NCBI RefSeq assembly: GCF_003268775.1
Contig: NZ_QLSU01000046.1
Coordinates: 1 to 64,000, forward strand
DNA: 64,000 bases
Source: Paraburkholderia unamae
GTDB taxonomy: Bacteria; Pseudomonadota; Gammaproteobacteria; Burkholderiales; Burkholderiaceae
Direction of reading: 5' to 3'
Made by a program: the position numbers and the translations under genes
Shown: positions 52,602 through 61,538 of the stretch, piece after piece
Layout of the letters: each line of letters opens with the position of its first letter
How positions within the stretch are numbered: position 1 is the first letter of the stretch
The notes under the pieces: generated by a model
Databases searched by the model: none
Told to the model about the DNA's origin: nothing
What the model saw: the letters and a program-made list of their open reading frames with translations, nothing else

Positions 52602-53360
52602 TCAGATAGACCCGTCTCGCGCCGCGTCGGCGGGAGCGAGCGGGTAAAGATACTCATCGAATTCGTCGAGCGAACGGAACGAAAGCGTTTGACGCGTCTG
52701 CCAGTTCTTGACGTCCTGCTCGAATCGCTTCAGCACATCGGCGCGCTCCAGTTCGCTGATGTAAGGAACGTGGTAGCCGAAGAACGGCTTCAACACGTCG
52801 AATCCCACATAGGCCAACGTGCCGCGAAACAGATGCGTCAGCATGATGTCGATTTCATCATGCACGGCGTCCTTGCCGAACATATGCGGACGACCGCCGA
52901 GCGTCGCGGTCACCCACGCACGCTTGCCCTTCAAGCCACCGCGATCGTAAAAGCGCATGCCGCCATAAAACTGGCCCGAGAGAAATACGCGGTCGATCCA
53001 GCCCTTCAGGATCGCGGGCGTCGAGAACCAGAAGATAGGGAAATTCAGGATCACGAGGTCCGCCCACAGGACGTTTTCGACTTCCTCGATGATGTCCGGC
53101 GACAGCGTTCCGCCTATGCGTCCCGCACGCTGCTCCTTAGCGTACACAAGATAGCCCGGATCCTCACGCGTACCGAAGTCTGTTGAACTTGCAACGGGAT
53201 TGAATCCCTTCGCATATAGATCGGATGTGCGCACCTCGTGGCCCAAATCGATCAGGACCTTCTGCGCTGCATGAAACATCGACGAAGTGAACGACTTGGG
53301 CTCCGGATGCGCATGTACCAGGAGCACCCGTCGCCGCGTTCCTTCTTCCTGCATAGACAT
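52602..53360 (-). CDS. NAD(P)H-dependent oxidoreductase, flavodoxin-like fold (NQO/KefF type)
   Basis: About 252 residues from ATG 53360 (GAGGAAAA upstream). The Flavodoxin_2 pattern is VLLVHAHPEPKSFTSSM, then GHEVRTSDLYAKGFNPV, LVILNFPIFWFSTPAILKG, WIDRVFLSGQFYGGM. It reduces quinones or free flavin with NAD(P)H; in this neighbourhood it could supply reduced flavin or reduce an intermediate. It begins the catabolic region but is separated from the flavin reductase by a degraded stretch. Confidence 0.87.
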   Translation of the reverse strand: MSMQEEGTRRRVLLVHAHPEPKSFTSSMFHAAQKVLIDLGHEVRTSDLYAKGFNPVASSTDFGTREDPGYLVYAKEQRAGRIGGTLSPDIIEEVENVLWADLVILNFPIFWFSTPAILKGWIDRVFLSGQFYGGMRFYDRGGLKGKRAWVTATLGGRPHMFGKDAVHDEIDIMLTHLFRGTLAYVGFDVLKPFFGYHVPYISELERADVLKRFEQDVKNWQTRQTLSFRSLDEFDEYLYPLAPADAARDGSI

Positions 53361-53650
53361 AATTTTCCTCATCTATGAATAACTACGGATACCGAATTGA
53401 AATTATGAAAAGGAGGGATCGCTTCATTCACTTCACCTCCCGGATGTGCTGCGCTATTGGCAACCGCCGATGTGAAGCATGTGCCTATGGTCAGCCCCCC
53501 CAATCCTGATAAAACAGGACCGGATCGCCCATTTTGTCCACCGTCGCCGAAGTCAGCGCCGAGCGATCCTCACGCTGCTGGACCTTCAACCACTTCCCGG
53601 CCGCGCCATTCGTCAACACGAGGCCATCGAGGCCAACCTCAAGCAGGCGG

Positions 53651-54024
53651 TTACACGTATAGCATCATGACCGGTTCGCTTGCGGCCACCTCCTCGTCGT
53701 TAGACGCTGCCAGTACGCCCGCGTTACCCGCCGCGAGGTGCACGGTAATTCCCGGGGACGGATGCGTTTCACGATAAGCCTTTACGTCGTCGAGAATCAG
53801 GTTGATCGTCGTGGCCTTGTAGCCGGTCGGGAACAGATGAACCGCCGTCATGCTGCATTCCGCTTTTATGAAGTCCTTCATACGGTCCACGTCGACCGAC
53901 ACCGCACCGTAGTTCTCGGAGTCGATCGGAACGACGTTCATCTTCGGATAGTGCGCGTCGTATCCATGGTTAGCGGCGTCGCGCAGTTCGATTGGACCGA
54001 CACCATTGACCCGTATAAGCGCCT
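53651..54024 (-). CDS. unrecognised protein fragment
   Basis: The frame is open from about 54024 to a stop at 53651. The usable ATG at 53941 starts MNVVPIDSENYGAVSVDVDR. It continues SMTAVHLFPTGYKATTINLI and PGITVHLAAGNAGVLAASND. The translation upstream of that ATG (VNGVGPIELRDAANHGYDAH) also looks like protein, so the true start may have been lost. It reads as real coding sequence with conserved-looking motifs, but I cannot name a family. It is probably a truncated remnant of the catabolic region. Confidence 0.4.
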
Positions 54025-54100
54025 ATAGTCCGGCGGATTGCCGCGATGCTGATCCGGGGAGAGTGAGGTATAGGTGTGCAACGAGCAAAACCCTGGCGTT

Positions 54101-54607
54101 TCAGGCCTCCTTCTGCAGCAGCCGATGATAAGCGCGCCCGTGATACACCAGCCCCGATCTCGAGGAACCAAGATGCACCGCCTGCACGGCGCAGAAGAAA
54201 ACCGTGTGTGTGCCGATGTCGATGCTTCGGTCCACCGTGCAGTCGAGACTCGCAGCCGCAGTTGCCAGCACCGGCGCACCTGTGACGAGACGGATCCACT
54301 TGGCGTACGTGAAGCGCTCGGTCATCTGGACATCCCCTTTGCCCGCGAAGATCGGTGCAAGCTCCTCATGCTCATGGGAAAGAACGTTGATGCAGATGAT
54401 GCCCGCCGTGCTGAAGTGGCCATATTGACGGCTGGACCGGCCTATGCAAACGAGCACCGTAGCAGGGTCGTCGGTCACGGAGCAGACTGCGGACACCGTC
54501 ATGCCGACATCGCCCGAAGGTGTCGTAGTGGTGATGATATTCACCGCAGCTCCGATACGGGCCATGGCCTCCCGGAAGGTAGTGCGGTCAGGGGAAAGTG
54601 CTATCAC
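54101..54607 (-). CDS. flavin reductase (HpaC-type, FMN-binding split barrel)
   Basis: 168 residues with the flavin-reductase pattern: FREAMARIGAAVNIITTTTP, VGMTVSAVCSVTDDPATVLV, FSTAGIICINVLSHEHEELA and the late HTVFFCAVQAVHLG. It uses NAD(P)H to make free FMNH2 or FADH2 for a partner oxygenase, most simply the LLM-type monooxygenase at 57474-58628. It lies 166 bases downstream of the first acyl-CoA ligase in the same direction. Confidence 0.9.
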   Translation of the reverse strand: MIALSPDRTTFREAMARIGAAVNIITTTTPSGDVGMTVSAVCSVTDDPATVLVCIGRSSRQYGHFSTAGIICINVLSHEHEELAPIFAGKGDVQMTERFTYAKWIRLVTGAPVLATAAASLDCTVDRSIDIGTHTVFFCAVQAVHLGSSRSGLVYHGRAYHRLLQKEA

Positions 54608-54772
54608 GGCTGTATCTCTCTCGGTTGACGCAACGGTGCTGCGGCTTCATGACCGCAGCGCCACAGGGACTTCCATGCAGCAACGCAGTGAAGTACTCGT
54701 GGCGTTGCACCAGTCATGGCCAGCGCCGCACCGTCAGTGGGTTCTCGCTGCCAGTTGCGCTGCTGGCGCCTC

Positions 54773-56680
54773 TTATTGCTGGTGAACAGAAGCTGCCGGC
54801 CCTGAACCGGCAAGCTGCTCTTTGATCAACTGCTCTTCGGCATCGTCGTAAAGACCGGCAATAATGCTCTCGTAGCGTGCCATCAGCGGCTTGCGGCGCT
54901 TCTTGCGCGTTGCGGTCATCACCCCGTTTTCCGGTGTGAGTTCCTCGGGCAATATCCTGAATGCCTTGATCTGCTCTGCCCGCGCCAACTTCGCATTGGC
55001 TTTTTCCACTTCTGCGCGGATCAGGTCGATAACGATCGCCGAGGTGGCCAGGTCAGCGTAGCGTGTGACCGAAGCGTCGCGCGTCCTGGCCCAGTCCATG
55101 GTGAGCGTGCCGTCGACTTCGATCAACGCCGTCAGATACTTGCGCCCTTCGCCAATCACCATCGCCTCCGTAATGTATGGGCTCTCGCGAAGTTCGTTTT
55201 CGATCTGAACCGGGCTAATGGATTTGCCGGCGGCGGTGTTAATAAGCTCTTTCTTTCGGTCGATCAGCTTGTATGAACCGTCCGCGCCCACGTCCACGAT
55301 GTCGCCGGTATGCAGCCAACCGTCCCGCAACGCGGAGTTCGTTTCAGCTTCCTTATTCCAGTAGCCGATGAACAGTCCCGGACCCCGAACGATCATTTCC
55401 CCGTCCGGCAACACGCGTGTTTCCCATGCGGCGTCGTCAAGCGGCACACCGGAGTTTCCAGGCCTCGACCAGTCACTCACCTGCGCGAGGTTTCCGCCGA
55501 CCATCTCCGTTTGCCCGTAATTCTCTTTCAGGTTGACGCCCCACAATTGGAACAGCGTGACGACCTCGGGTGGCACTGGAGCGGACGCCGTATACGGATA
55601 GCGTAAATCGTCGAAGCCGATTCTGGCCAGCAAGGGCTTGAAAATAAGCTCGCGGCAGATGGTGTAGAGCTGTTCCTTGAATGGGTCGCTGCTGCCTGCG
55701 TCCAATCGATCGGCCAGTACTTCCCGAGCTATGCCAAGTGCGAGCTTGTAGTTTCTCTGCTCGGCTTCAGAGCAGCCATTCACATGGTTGATGATCTGGG
55801 TCGCGAACTTCTGATAGAAGCGCGGCGGCGCCATATAGGAGGTCGGTCTGACTTCCTGAATGCACTTCGCGAAATCGGCCGACACGTCGACGAAGTAAGA
55901 TACCGTCTTCGCCATCAACGGCAGCGTCATGGCCTGAATGCGCGCCACCGTGTGCGAAAGCGGTAGATGGATCACCATGCGCTGCGGTTCGGACAGTATC
56001 GCCGGACAGAAGGTTGGCCAAGTGAACGCGCCCGCCAGCATCGACAGATGCGTCAGCATCGCACCTTTGGGCGCCCCCGTGGTACCCGAGGTGTAACCCA
56101 GGCTCACCAGGTCTGTCGACTTCGCAAGCTCGGACTGCTCACGCAGATAAGCGACTTCGTCCCCAGCAAAATGCAAGGCGAACTCGGCAAGGGAAACGAC
56201 ATTCGTACCGGTTTCGCCAGGCGTGCTCTTCCAGCCCGGATCGAGCACCACGATTTTGAGGAGCCTGCGGGACGTATCGGCCGCTTCCAAAATCCGAAGC
56301 TGTTCAGCGCTTCCGGCAAAAGCGAGTCTTGCCCCTGAATCCTCCAGATAGTAGCGGACCTCCTCGACCGACGCGGTGAAATAAACGCCTACCGTGACCG
56401 CTCCCGAGCAGATCGTCGCCATATCGGCGATGACCCACTCCTGGGATACGTCGCCCATGATGGCAATCCGTTCGCCTCTTGCTACACCGGCCTCCCTGAG
56501 CGCGGCAGATACGGAACAGACTGCGTTCGCATAGCCTTTCCAGGTAGTTGGTATCCACTCTCCGGCACGCCTCTGAAAGAAGGCGTTTGCCTCGGCGTTG
56601 TTCTTCACCCGCTCGATCAGCAAAGCCGGAATAGTGGTGGTGGCGAACTGACTGCCCGAAGTCCACGGTGCCACGGTCAT
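54773..56680 (-). CDS. AMP-binding acyl-CoA ligase (long-chain-type)
   Basis: 635 residues. Adenylation motifs are visible: LGYTSGTTGAPKGAMLTH, NLKENYGQTEMVGGN and LIDRKKELINTAAGKSISP. The length and the insertion pattern match FadD15-like long-chain synthetases. It activates a carboxylic acid to its CoA thioester. The start overlaps the stop of the preceding enoyl-CoA hydratase by four bases (ATGA), so the LLM-hydratase-ligase genes are one operon. Confidence 0.9.
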   Translation of the reverse strand: MTVAPWTSGSQFATTTIPALLIERVKNNAEANAFFQRRAGEWIPTTWKGYANAVCSVSAALREAGVARGERIAIMGDVSQEWVIADMATICSGAVTVGVYFTASVEEVRYYLEDSGARLAFAGSAEQLRILEAADTSRRLLKIVVLDPGWKSTPGETGTNVVSLAEFALHFAGDEVAYLREQSELAKSTDLVSLGYTSGTTGAPKGAMLTHLSMLAGAFTWPTFCPAILSEPQRMVIHLPLSHTVARIQAMTLPLMAKTVSYFVDVSADFAKCIQEVRPTSYMAPPRFYQKFATQIINHVNGCSEAEQRNYKLALGIAREVLADRLDAGSSDPFKEQLYTICRELIFKPLLARIGFDDLRYPYTASAPVPPEVVTLFQLWGVNLKENYGQTEMVGGNLAQVSDWSRPGNSGVPLDDAAWETRVLPDGEMIVRGPGLFIGYWNKEAETNSALRDGWLHTGDIVDVGADGSYKLIDRKKELINTAAGKSISPVQIENELRESPYITEAMVIGEGRKYLTALIEVDGTLTMDWARTRDASVTRYADLATSAIVIDLIRAEVEKANAKLARAEQIKAFRILPEELTPENGVMTATRKKRRKPLMARYESIIAGLYDDAEEQLIKEQLAGSGPAASVHQQ

Positions 56681-57477
56681 TTGTAGTTGTCTCCAAAGCG
56701 CTTGCGCTTTTCAGCGAACGAAGCCACCGCTTCGCGGCGCTCGGGGGAATTGAAAGTTAACGTTTCCAGAGCGGTCGACGTATCGAGAAGCAGGTGGGCA
56801 TTCTGCTTGACGAGCTTGTTGACGCAGTATTTCGTCCAGACGACCGCATCGCGCGGACCGCTCGCGAGCAGTTCCGCGTAATCGATCGTCGCCTCCAGCA
56901 GCTTGTCGCTTTCGACGATCTTGTTGATCATGCCCATCGCCAGTGCCTCCTCGGCACTGACGAAGTCGCCCGTCATCAGATAGTGCCGAGCGCGGACCGG
57001 CCCGAGAAGAAGCGGCCAGATCACCGCACCACCGTCGCCCGCGACGACACCGGCATTGACGTGCGTATCGGCGAACCGTGCGGTCGGGCTCGCATAAATC
57101 ATGTCGCAGAACAGCGCGAGTGTGGCGCCCAGACCCACGGCTACGCCATTGACCGCCGCCACGATCGGCACCTCGACCTCGAGCATGTTTCTCACGAGGT
57201 GGCGACCACCGCGCGTCGCCGACGGGATATCGCCATTGTCGATCGACTTCTGATCGCCGCCGGAGCAGAAACCGCGGCCGGCGCCGGTCAGAACGATCGC
57301 CTTGACCGATTTGTTGTGATCCAGATCGACGAATACCCGTTCCAGCTCGCTGTGCATGTCCCAATTGATAGCGTTCAGGATTTCCGGGCGATTCATCGTG
57401 ACGATCGCGACACCGGAGGACCGTTGTTCGACATTCAGATACTGATAGCGCGAAGACGTCTTCATACGTAGGTTCAT
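56677..57477 (-). CDS. enoyl-CoA hydratase/isomerase family protein
   Basis: 266 residues of crotonase fold. Oxyanion-hole motif GAGRGFCSGGDQKSIDNG and ALFCDMIYASPTARF are clear. The position where many hydratases have a catalytic Glu reads VVAGDGGAVIWPLLLG, with Asp, so it may be an isomerase or a C-C hydrolase and not a simple hydratase. ATGA overlaps join it to the LLM gene upstream and the ligase downstream. Confidence 0.88.
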   Translation of the reverse strand: MNLRMKTSSRYQYLNVEQRSSGVAIVTMNRPEILNAINWDMHSELERVFVDLDHNKSVKAIVLTGAGRGFCSGGDQKSIDNGDIPSATRGGRHLVRNMLEVEVPIVAAVNGVAVGLGATLALFCDMIYASPTARFADTHVNAGVVAGDGGAVIWPLLLGPVRARHYLMTGDFVSAEEALAMGMINKIVESDKLLEATIDYAELLASGPRDAVVWTKYCVNKLVKQNAHLLLDTSTALETLTFNSPERREAVASFAEKRKRFGDNYK

Positions 57478-58628
57478 CCTTGAGTTTGCTGCGGGTTCGA
57501 GGCCTGCGGGCGCATGGCGCGAATCTTCTCGAGCAACTCGTCCGTTGGGCGGACGATATTGTTGCGATCGTTGAAATGAGGAATCACGTAGCGGCCGACC
57601 ATCTCGATCGCCGACATGATCTGCTCGTGCGGTACCGAGTCGATATGCAGCAGCACCTCGTCAATTCCGAGCTTCTCGTATTGCTCCAATTGACGGATGA
57701 CGGTATCGGGACTTCCGCACACCGTCGTAGCGGATTCGTTCAGGAGGTAATCCCAGTCCTCGGTAGCACGTTGCATCGAGGGCACGCTTTCCGCCATATA
57801 CGCATAGTTGTCCGCGAGTTTGGCGAGCCGCGGATAGGCATCGGTCGAGATGCGCGCATAGTTCATGATCGGGCCGGCGTAGATATCCTTGGCTTCCTGG
57901 TCGGTTTTTCCGATACCGATGAAGAGCGGCATGCCGGCACGCGGCTTGTGCAACGGTCCGGTCTCATCGCGCTTCCAGCTTTTCCAATAGGTGTCCAGCA
58001 GACCCTTCTGCTTTTCCCATCCCTGATAAATGGCATGGCTCATCACCGCAAGGCCTTCCGAGCCGGCCCAAGCGTGGCTATTCGCGCTGGTTGCGGCAAC
58101 GCCGAGCACTGGATACGGTTTTTGCATGGGCTTCGGCACGAGTGACCGGGGCGGCACCTGGTAATACTTTCCTTCGAAGGTGAAAACGTCTTCACGCATC
58201 GCTTTACGCAACAGCGCCATTCCCTCTTCCATCTGCGGCTGGGTTTCATCGGGCGATACGTTGAACGCGCGCATTGCGATCGTTGTGTTGGCGCGACCGC
58301 AATACATCTCCATCCGTCCGTTGGAGAGGATGTCGGTTGCCGCCAATCGCTCTGCGGTACGCAATGCGTGATTGATGGCCTTGGGCATCAAGGCCACCGC
58401 AGGACGAAGCTTGATTCGCGAAGTGACGGCCGCGAGATAACCAAAAACCACTTCAGGAGCCGAACTCGACACGCCGCCAAGCGCAAAGTGTTGCTCCGAC
58501 AGAGCAACAAAATCGAATCCCATTTGCTCCGCGAGAAGTGTTTCTCGAACCAGTTCGCGAAGCCTGTTCGAGTAGCTATGCCCGACCTGTGTCTCCTGCT
58601 CGGACCAAAAACCGATTTTCAATGGCAT
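57474..58628 (-). CDS. LLM-class (bacterial-luciferase-like) flavin monooxygenase
   Basis: About 384 residues from ATG 58628 (AAGGAAAA upstream). The luciferase-like barrel pattern is KIGFWSEQETQVGHSYSNRL, VRETLLAEQMGFDFVALSEQ followed by HF, and later YPVLGVAATSANSHAWAGSE. Such enzymes use FMNH2 and O2 to hydroxylate or to break C-N, C-S or C-C bonds. The matching flavin reductase lies three genes downstream. It is the first gene of its operon and the key oxygenase of the cluster; the substrate is unknown. Confidence 0.88.
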   Translation of the reverse strand: MPLKIGFWSEQETQVGHSYSNRLRELVRETLLAEQMGFDFVALSEQHFALGGVSSSAPEVVFGYLAAVTSRIKLRPAVALMPKAINHALRTAERLAATDILSNGRMEMYCGRANTTIAMRAFNVSPDETQPQMEEGMALLRKAMREDVFTFEGKYYQVPPRSLVPKPMQKPYPVLGVAATSANSHAWAGSEGLAVMSHAIYQGWEKQKGLLDTYWKSWKRDETGPLHKPRAGMPLFIGIGKTDQEAKDIYAGPIMNYARISTDAYPRLAKLADNYAYMAESVPSMQRATEDWDYLLNESATTVCGSPDTVIRQLEQYEKLGIDEVLLHIDSVPHEQIMSAIEMVGRYVIPHFNDRNNIVRPTDELLEKIRAMRPQASNPQQTQG

Positions 58629-58689
58629 TTTCTTTTCCTTGACAGTGATAAGTTGAAAAATCATGGCGAGCGCGAACCGTTTCCGAGGC

Positions 58690-58870
58690 TCGGTCAGTTT
58701 CTTGCCGTTAAACTATGAGCATCACCATGCGCTTGATTTATAAATATCTCTTCTATATCAATAGGTATGCTTATCGATACAGACACCGCTTCAACTTTTA
58801 AATATCTTTGCTTTGCTGAATAAATATTGCCGCATATCTCACAGCATTTTTTATTCTTTTTATGTCACTA
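58690..58870. promoter_or_regulatory. AT-rich regulatory region upstream of the LLM operon
   Basis: This ~180-base stretch is strikingly AT-rich compared with everything around it. It contains a direct repeat AAATATCT (58742-58749 and 58800-58807, 58 bases apart) and a related AAATATT near 58822. It separates the LLM operon from the amidohydrolase-hydratase pair, both on the minus strand. Promoter and activator or silencer (H-NS-like) binding is inferred. Confidence 0.5.
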
Positions 58871-58914
58871 CCTTGTCGATACCGGCAGATCATGCTGCCA
58901 GCGCGCCGGACCTT

Positions 58915-59694
58915 CTACGTCAATGATTCGGCCGCAAATGCCGACGCGAGAAGTCTGGCCGTTGCACGCAGACAGGTCTCGCCAATCTCTCGTGACGATC
59001 CTCGCGCATCGCCGAGCACGCCGTTTCGGGAGATGGACGCCACACCTTCCTTCCACATCAGATTCAATTGCTCGGTCGTCATGAAGCCCACATGACCAGC
59101 CACGAATTGGCCGTGTCGGACGCTGTCGGGGTGGAGATGGATCATGAGGGAGGTTTCGGCGATGTCGGCATGTCCGCCGACGGATTCCGGATCGCCACCG
59201 GCTTCTTCGACCGCCAGCCGCCATTCACGCAGCCACGCCTGATGATCCGTATAGGCAAGAACCTGGACGTCCGGCCCAACCGCTTCTCTCAAATCCGGCA
59301 ACATCGCATGAAGGGCATTGAAGTTGCCGACATGAGCTGAGAAAAGGTAGATGCGCTTGAATCCGTGTTTCGCGAGGCTCACGCAGTAATCGTGGCAGAG
59401 CGCGGCATACGTTTGCTCCTGCAATGAGATCGTGCCCGGGAAGGCCATGTGGTGCTTCGAGCATCCCACCTGTATGGTCGGCGCGATCAAGGTTCGGCCT
59501 AGCAAAGTGGCGATTTCCACCGCCAGTGCTTCAGCATGATCGGCATCCATGCTCAGGGGTAGATGGGGTCCGTGCTGCTCGATTGCTCCGCAAGGAATGA
59601 TGACGCCATCAAACTGCGTGGCCAATGCGGCCGTCACGTCCTCGTACGTCATGCGCGCGAGATGCAGCGTTTCCGGTGGTTGGAGATTACTCAC
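58915..59694 (-). CDS. creatininase-family amidohydrolase
   Basis: 259 residues. Metal-site motifs of the family are IIPCGAIEQHGPHLPL, LSMDADHAEALAVE, and HADIAETSLMIHLHP. The usual GHGGN is replaced by FSAHVGNFNAL. Members cleave cyclic amides or lactams (creatinine) or hydrolyse other small substrates such as formamidopyrimidines and inositol derivatives. It overlaps the following enoyl-CoA hydratase gene by four bases, so it belongs to the same pathway. Confidence 0.86.
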   Translation of the reverse strand: MSNLQPPETLHLARMTYEDVTAALATQFDGVIIPCGAIEQHGPHLPLSMDADHAEALAVEIATLLGRTLIAPTIQVGCSKHHMAFPGTISLQEQTYAALCHDYCVSLAKHGFKRIYLFSAHVGNFNALHAMLPDLREAVGPDVQVLAYTDHQAWLREWRLAVEEAGGDPESVGGHADIAETSLMIHLHPDSVRHGQFVAGHVGFMTTEQLNLMWKEGVASISRNGVLGDARGSSREIGETCLRATARLLASAFAAESLT

Positions 59695-60461
59695 GATTGG
59701 GCCTTCTTGTTGCGGGTCAGAAATTGGGATCTTGCGTCCGCGGACTTCGAGTTGCCGAGATATCCACGCAGGTCATCGAGCGTCATCTGTAGCAGCGCTG
59801 CGTCCTTCATCTGTGAACTCTCGCGCAGCGTTCTCTTGATGGCGGCGAAGAGTTGCCGATCTTTGCTGCAAAGCTCGCGGCATTTGGCAAGCGCGTCTCG
59901 CAGCACTTCGTCACGCGTGGATATCGCGTCCACCGCCCCCATCGCGAGCGCATCGCCAGCGGGGACCAGCGCGCCTGTATACAGCAGCGAACGCGCGGCA
60001 CGTTGACCAAGCAAGGTCGCCGCGTGGCGCATGCCTTTTGCCGCGGGCAACAAGCCGTGATTGATCTCCGGAAATCCCAGCCGGGATTCGGCGGACGCGA
60101 CGACGTAATCGGCATGCAGGATCATCTCGAATCCCGCGCCCACCGCATAGCCATTGACCGCGCACACGAGCGGGCTCGGATACTGCTCGAGTTGCCCCAA
60201 AAACGCGTGGAACGCTTCCATGCGCGACAGAGCGAGTTCATGGTCCGCCACTTCATTGATATCGCCGCCGGCACAAAAGAACTTCTCTCCCGCCCCCGTG
60301 AGCACGATGCCGGGTGGCACGTTTTCCTGAGCGAGGTCGCTGAAGGTGGAAATCAATGCGGTGATGAGTGGTTCACTAAGCGCGTTCGCCGGTGGCCGGC
60401 TTATCGTCAACTGCACGAGGTCGGCATCAATGTGTGTGCAAATCAGTTCGTCGGTTTTCAT
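59691..60461 (-). CDS. enoyl-CoA hydratase/isomerase family protein (second)
   Basis: About 256 residues from ATG 60461; an upstream ATG at 60485 is possible. Crotonase motifs: LTGAGEKFFCAGGDINEVAD and NGYAVGAGFEMILHADYVVA. The usual Glu position reads FPEINHGLLPAAKGMRHAA, without an obvious acid, so a hydratase of ring-thioester or ring-opening type is possible. First gene of a two-gene operon with the amidohydrolase, transcribed divergently from the AraC-type regulator. Confidence 0.87.
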   Translation of the reverse strand: MKTDELICTHIDADLVQLTISRPPANALSEPLITALISTFSDLAQENVPPGIVLTGAGEKFFCAGGDINEVADHELALSRMEAFHAFLGQLEQYPSPLVCAVNGYAVGAGFEMILHADYVVASAESRLGFPEINHGLLPAAKGMRHAATLLGQRAARSLLYTGALVPAGDALAMGAVDAISTRDEVLRDALAKCRELCSKDRQLFAAIKRTLRESSQMKDAALLQMTLDDLRGYLGNSKSADARSQFLTRNKKAQS

Positions 60462-60485
60462 ACCTGATGCCTCGTCATTTTTCAT

Positions 60486-60652
60486 GTGGTTAGTGTATGT
60501 GCAGAGAGGCCAAATTTAATTTTGATTTTTCCGAGCCATCGTTAATTCGGCGGATTAAAATCGCGTCATTCAGATGGCCCACCGAATGTTGCGCTGAGAA
60601 CGGCGACTCATGAACTCACCGAGGCCGGGCAGTTGCAGAAAGCGAGTGAACC
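60486..60652. promoter_or_regulatory. divergent promoter region between hydratase operon and AraC-type regulator
   Basis: About 165 bases with an AT-rich centre (CCAAATTTAATTTTGATTTT region and GTTAATTCGGCGGATTAAAA region). The divergent layout and adjacent AraC-type gene make this the likely operator and promoter region of both. No operator half-sites could be fixed by eye. Confidence 0.45.
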
Positions 60653-61501
60653 GTGAAACCAGAAACGCCTGAAATCCGTACGTCCACTTCGCCAGCCATG
60701 GCAGACGAGGTGAAGATCAACTATCAACCGTTCGATCCGGATTCCGTCGATTTGCCAGTCATTTCCGTTCTTCTGGAGACCAGTGGAAAAGAGGACGAAT
60801 TGCCGATGCACGTTCATCGCAAGGGGCAAATGGTCGTCGCATTGAGAGGCTCGGTCATGTGTCGATCACCGAACGGATGGTGGATTGTCCCGCCCAACGG
60901 CGCAGTGTGGATTCCTGGCGGCATTCCTCATAGCAATCATGCTTCCGATTCCGCCAAGCTGTACGTCATCTTCATTCCGCCGGACGAAGCAGATCTGCCC
61001 ACCGATTGCCGCAGCTTTACGATTACGCCGCTCATCCGTGAGTTGATCCGTTCACTGGCCAGATTGCCGCCCGACTATCCCAAGGAAGGCCCCGCGAGTC
61101 GGCTCGCCAGAGTGTTGCTGGATCAGCTTGCGCAACTGGCGCCCGACGACGTCTTTCTCCCCATCTCCGACAATCATCGGCTTCAACAGATCGCTTCGTC
61201 GTTGCTCGACAATCCCGGCGACCGCAGCACGATCGCGGAATGGGGACGCCGGTATGCGATGAGCGAACGTACGCTCGCGCGGTTGGTGCTCAGCGAAACC
61301 GGCATGACATTCGGGCGCTGGCGCGAGCGTTTGCATATCATCATCGCGCTTCAGCGATTGTCGGCGGGAGCGTCGGTTCACGCCGTATCGCTCGAACTTG
61401 GCTATGAAGGTCCCAATTCGTTCATCACCATGTTCAAGAAGACCATGGGACAAAGTCCCGGCAAATTTCGAGTGGACAAGATGGATCCTTCTTCGCCTTG
61501 A
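60653..61501 (+). CDS. AraC-family transcriptional regulator
   Basis: 282 residues. An N-terminal cupin-like sensing domain (MHVHRKGQMVVALRGSVM, VPPNGAVWIPGGIPHSNHAS) is followed by a C-terminal AraC HTH pair (STIAEWGRRYAMSERTLARL, SVHAVSLELGYEGPNSFITM, ending FKKTMGQSPGKFR). It probably controls the catabolic operons on both sides in response to a substrate or metabolite. The start is GTG 60653 or ATG 60698; neither has a strong ribosome-binding site. Confidence 0.9.
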   Translation: MKPETPEIRTSTSPAMADEVKINYQPFDPDSVDLPVISVLLETSGKEDELPMHVHRKGQMVVALRGSVMCRSPNGWWIVPPNGAVWIPGGIPHSNHASDSAKLYVIFIPPDEADLPTDCRSFTITPLIRELIRSLARLPPDYPKEGPASRLARVLLDQLAQLAPDDVFLPISDNHRLQQIASSLLDNPGDRSTIAEWGRRYAMSERTLARLVLSETGMTFGRWRERLHIIIALQRLSAGASVHAVSLELGYEGPNSFITMFKKTMGQSPGKFRVDKMDPSSP

Positions 61502-61538
61502 TCAAAACGCGGCGGCTGGCGACACACCGCATCGTCTT

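Noticed and set aside
52428..53186. 252-codon plus-strand frame opposite the NAD(P)H oxidoreductase
   Set aside because: The minus-strand protein has a clear flavodoxin fold; the plus frame is a shadow.
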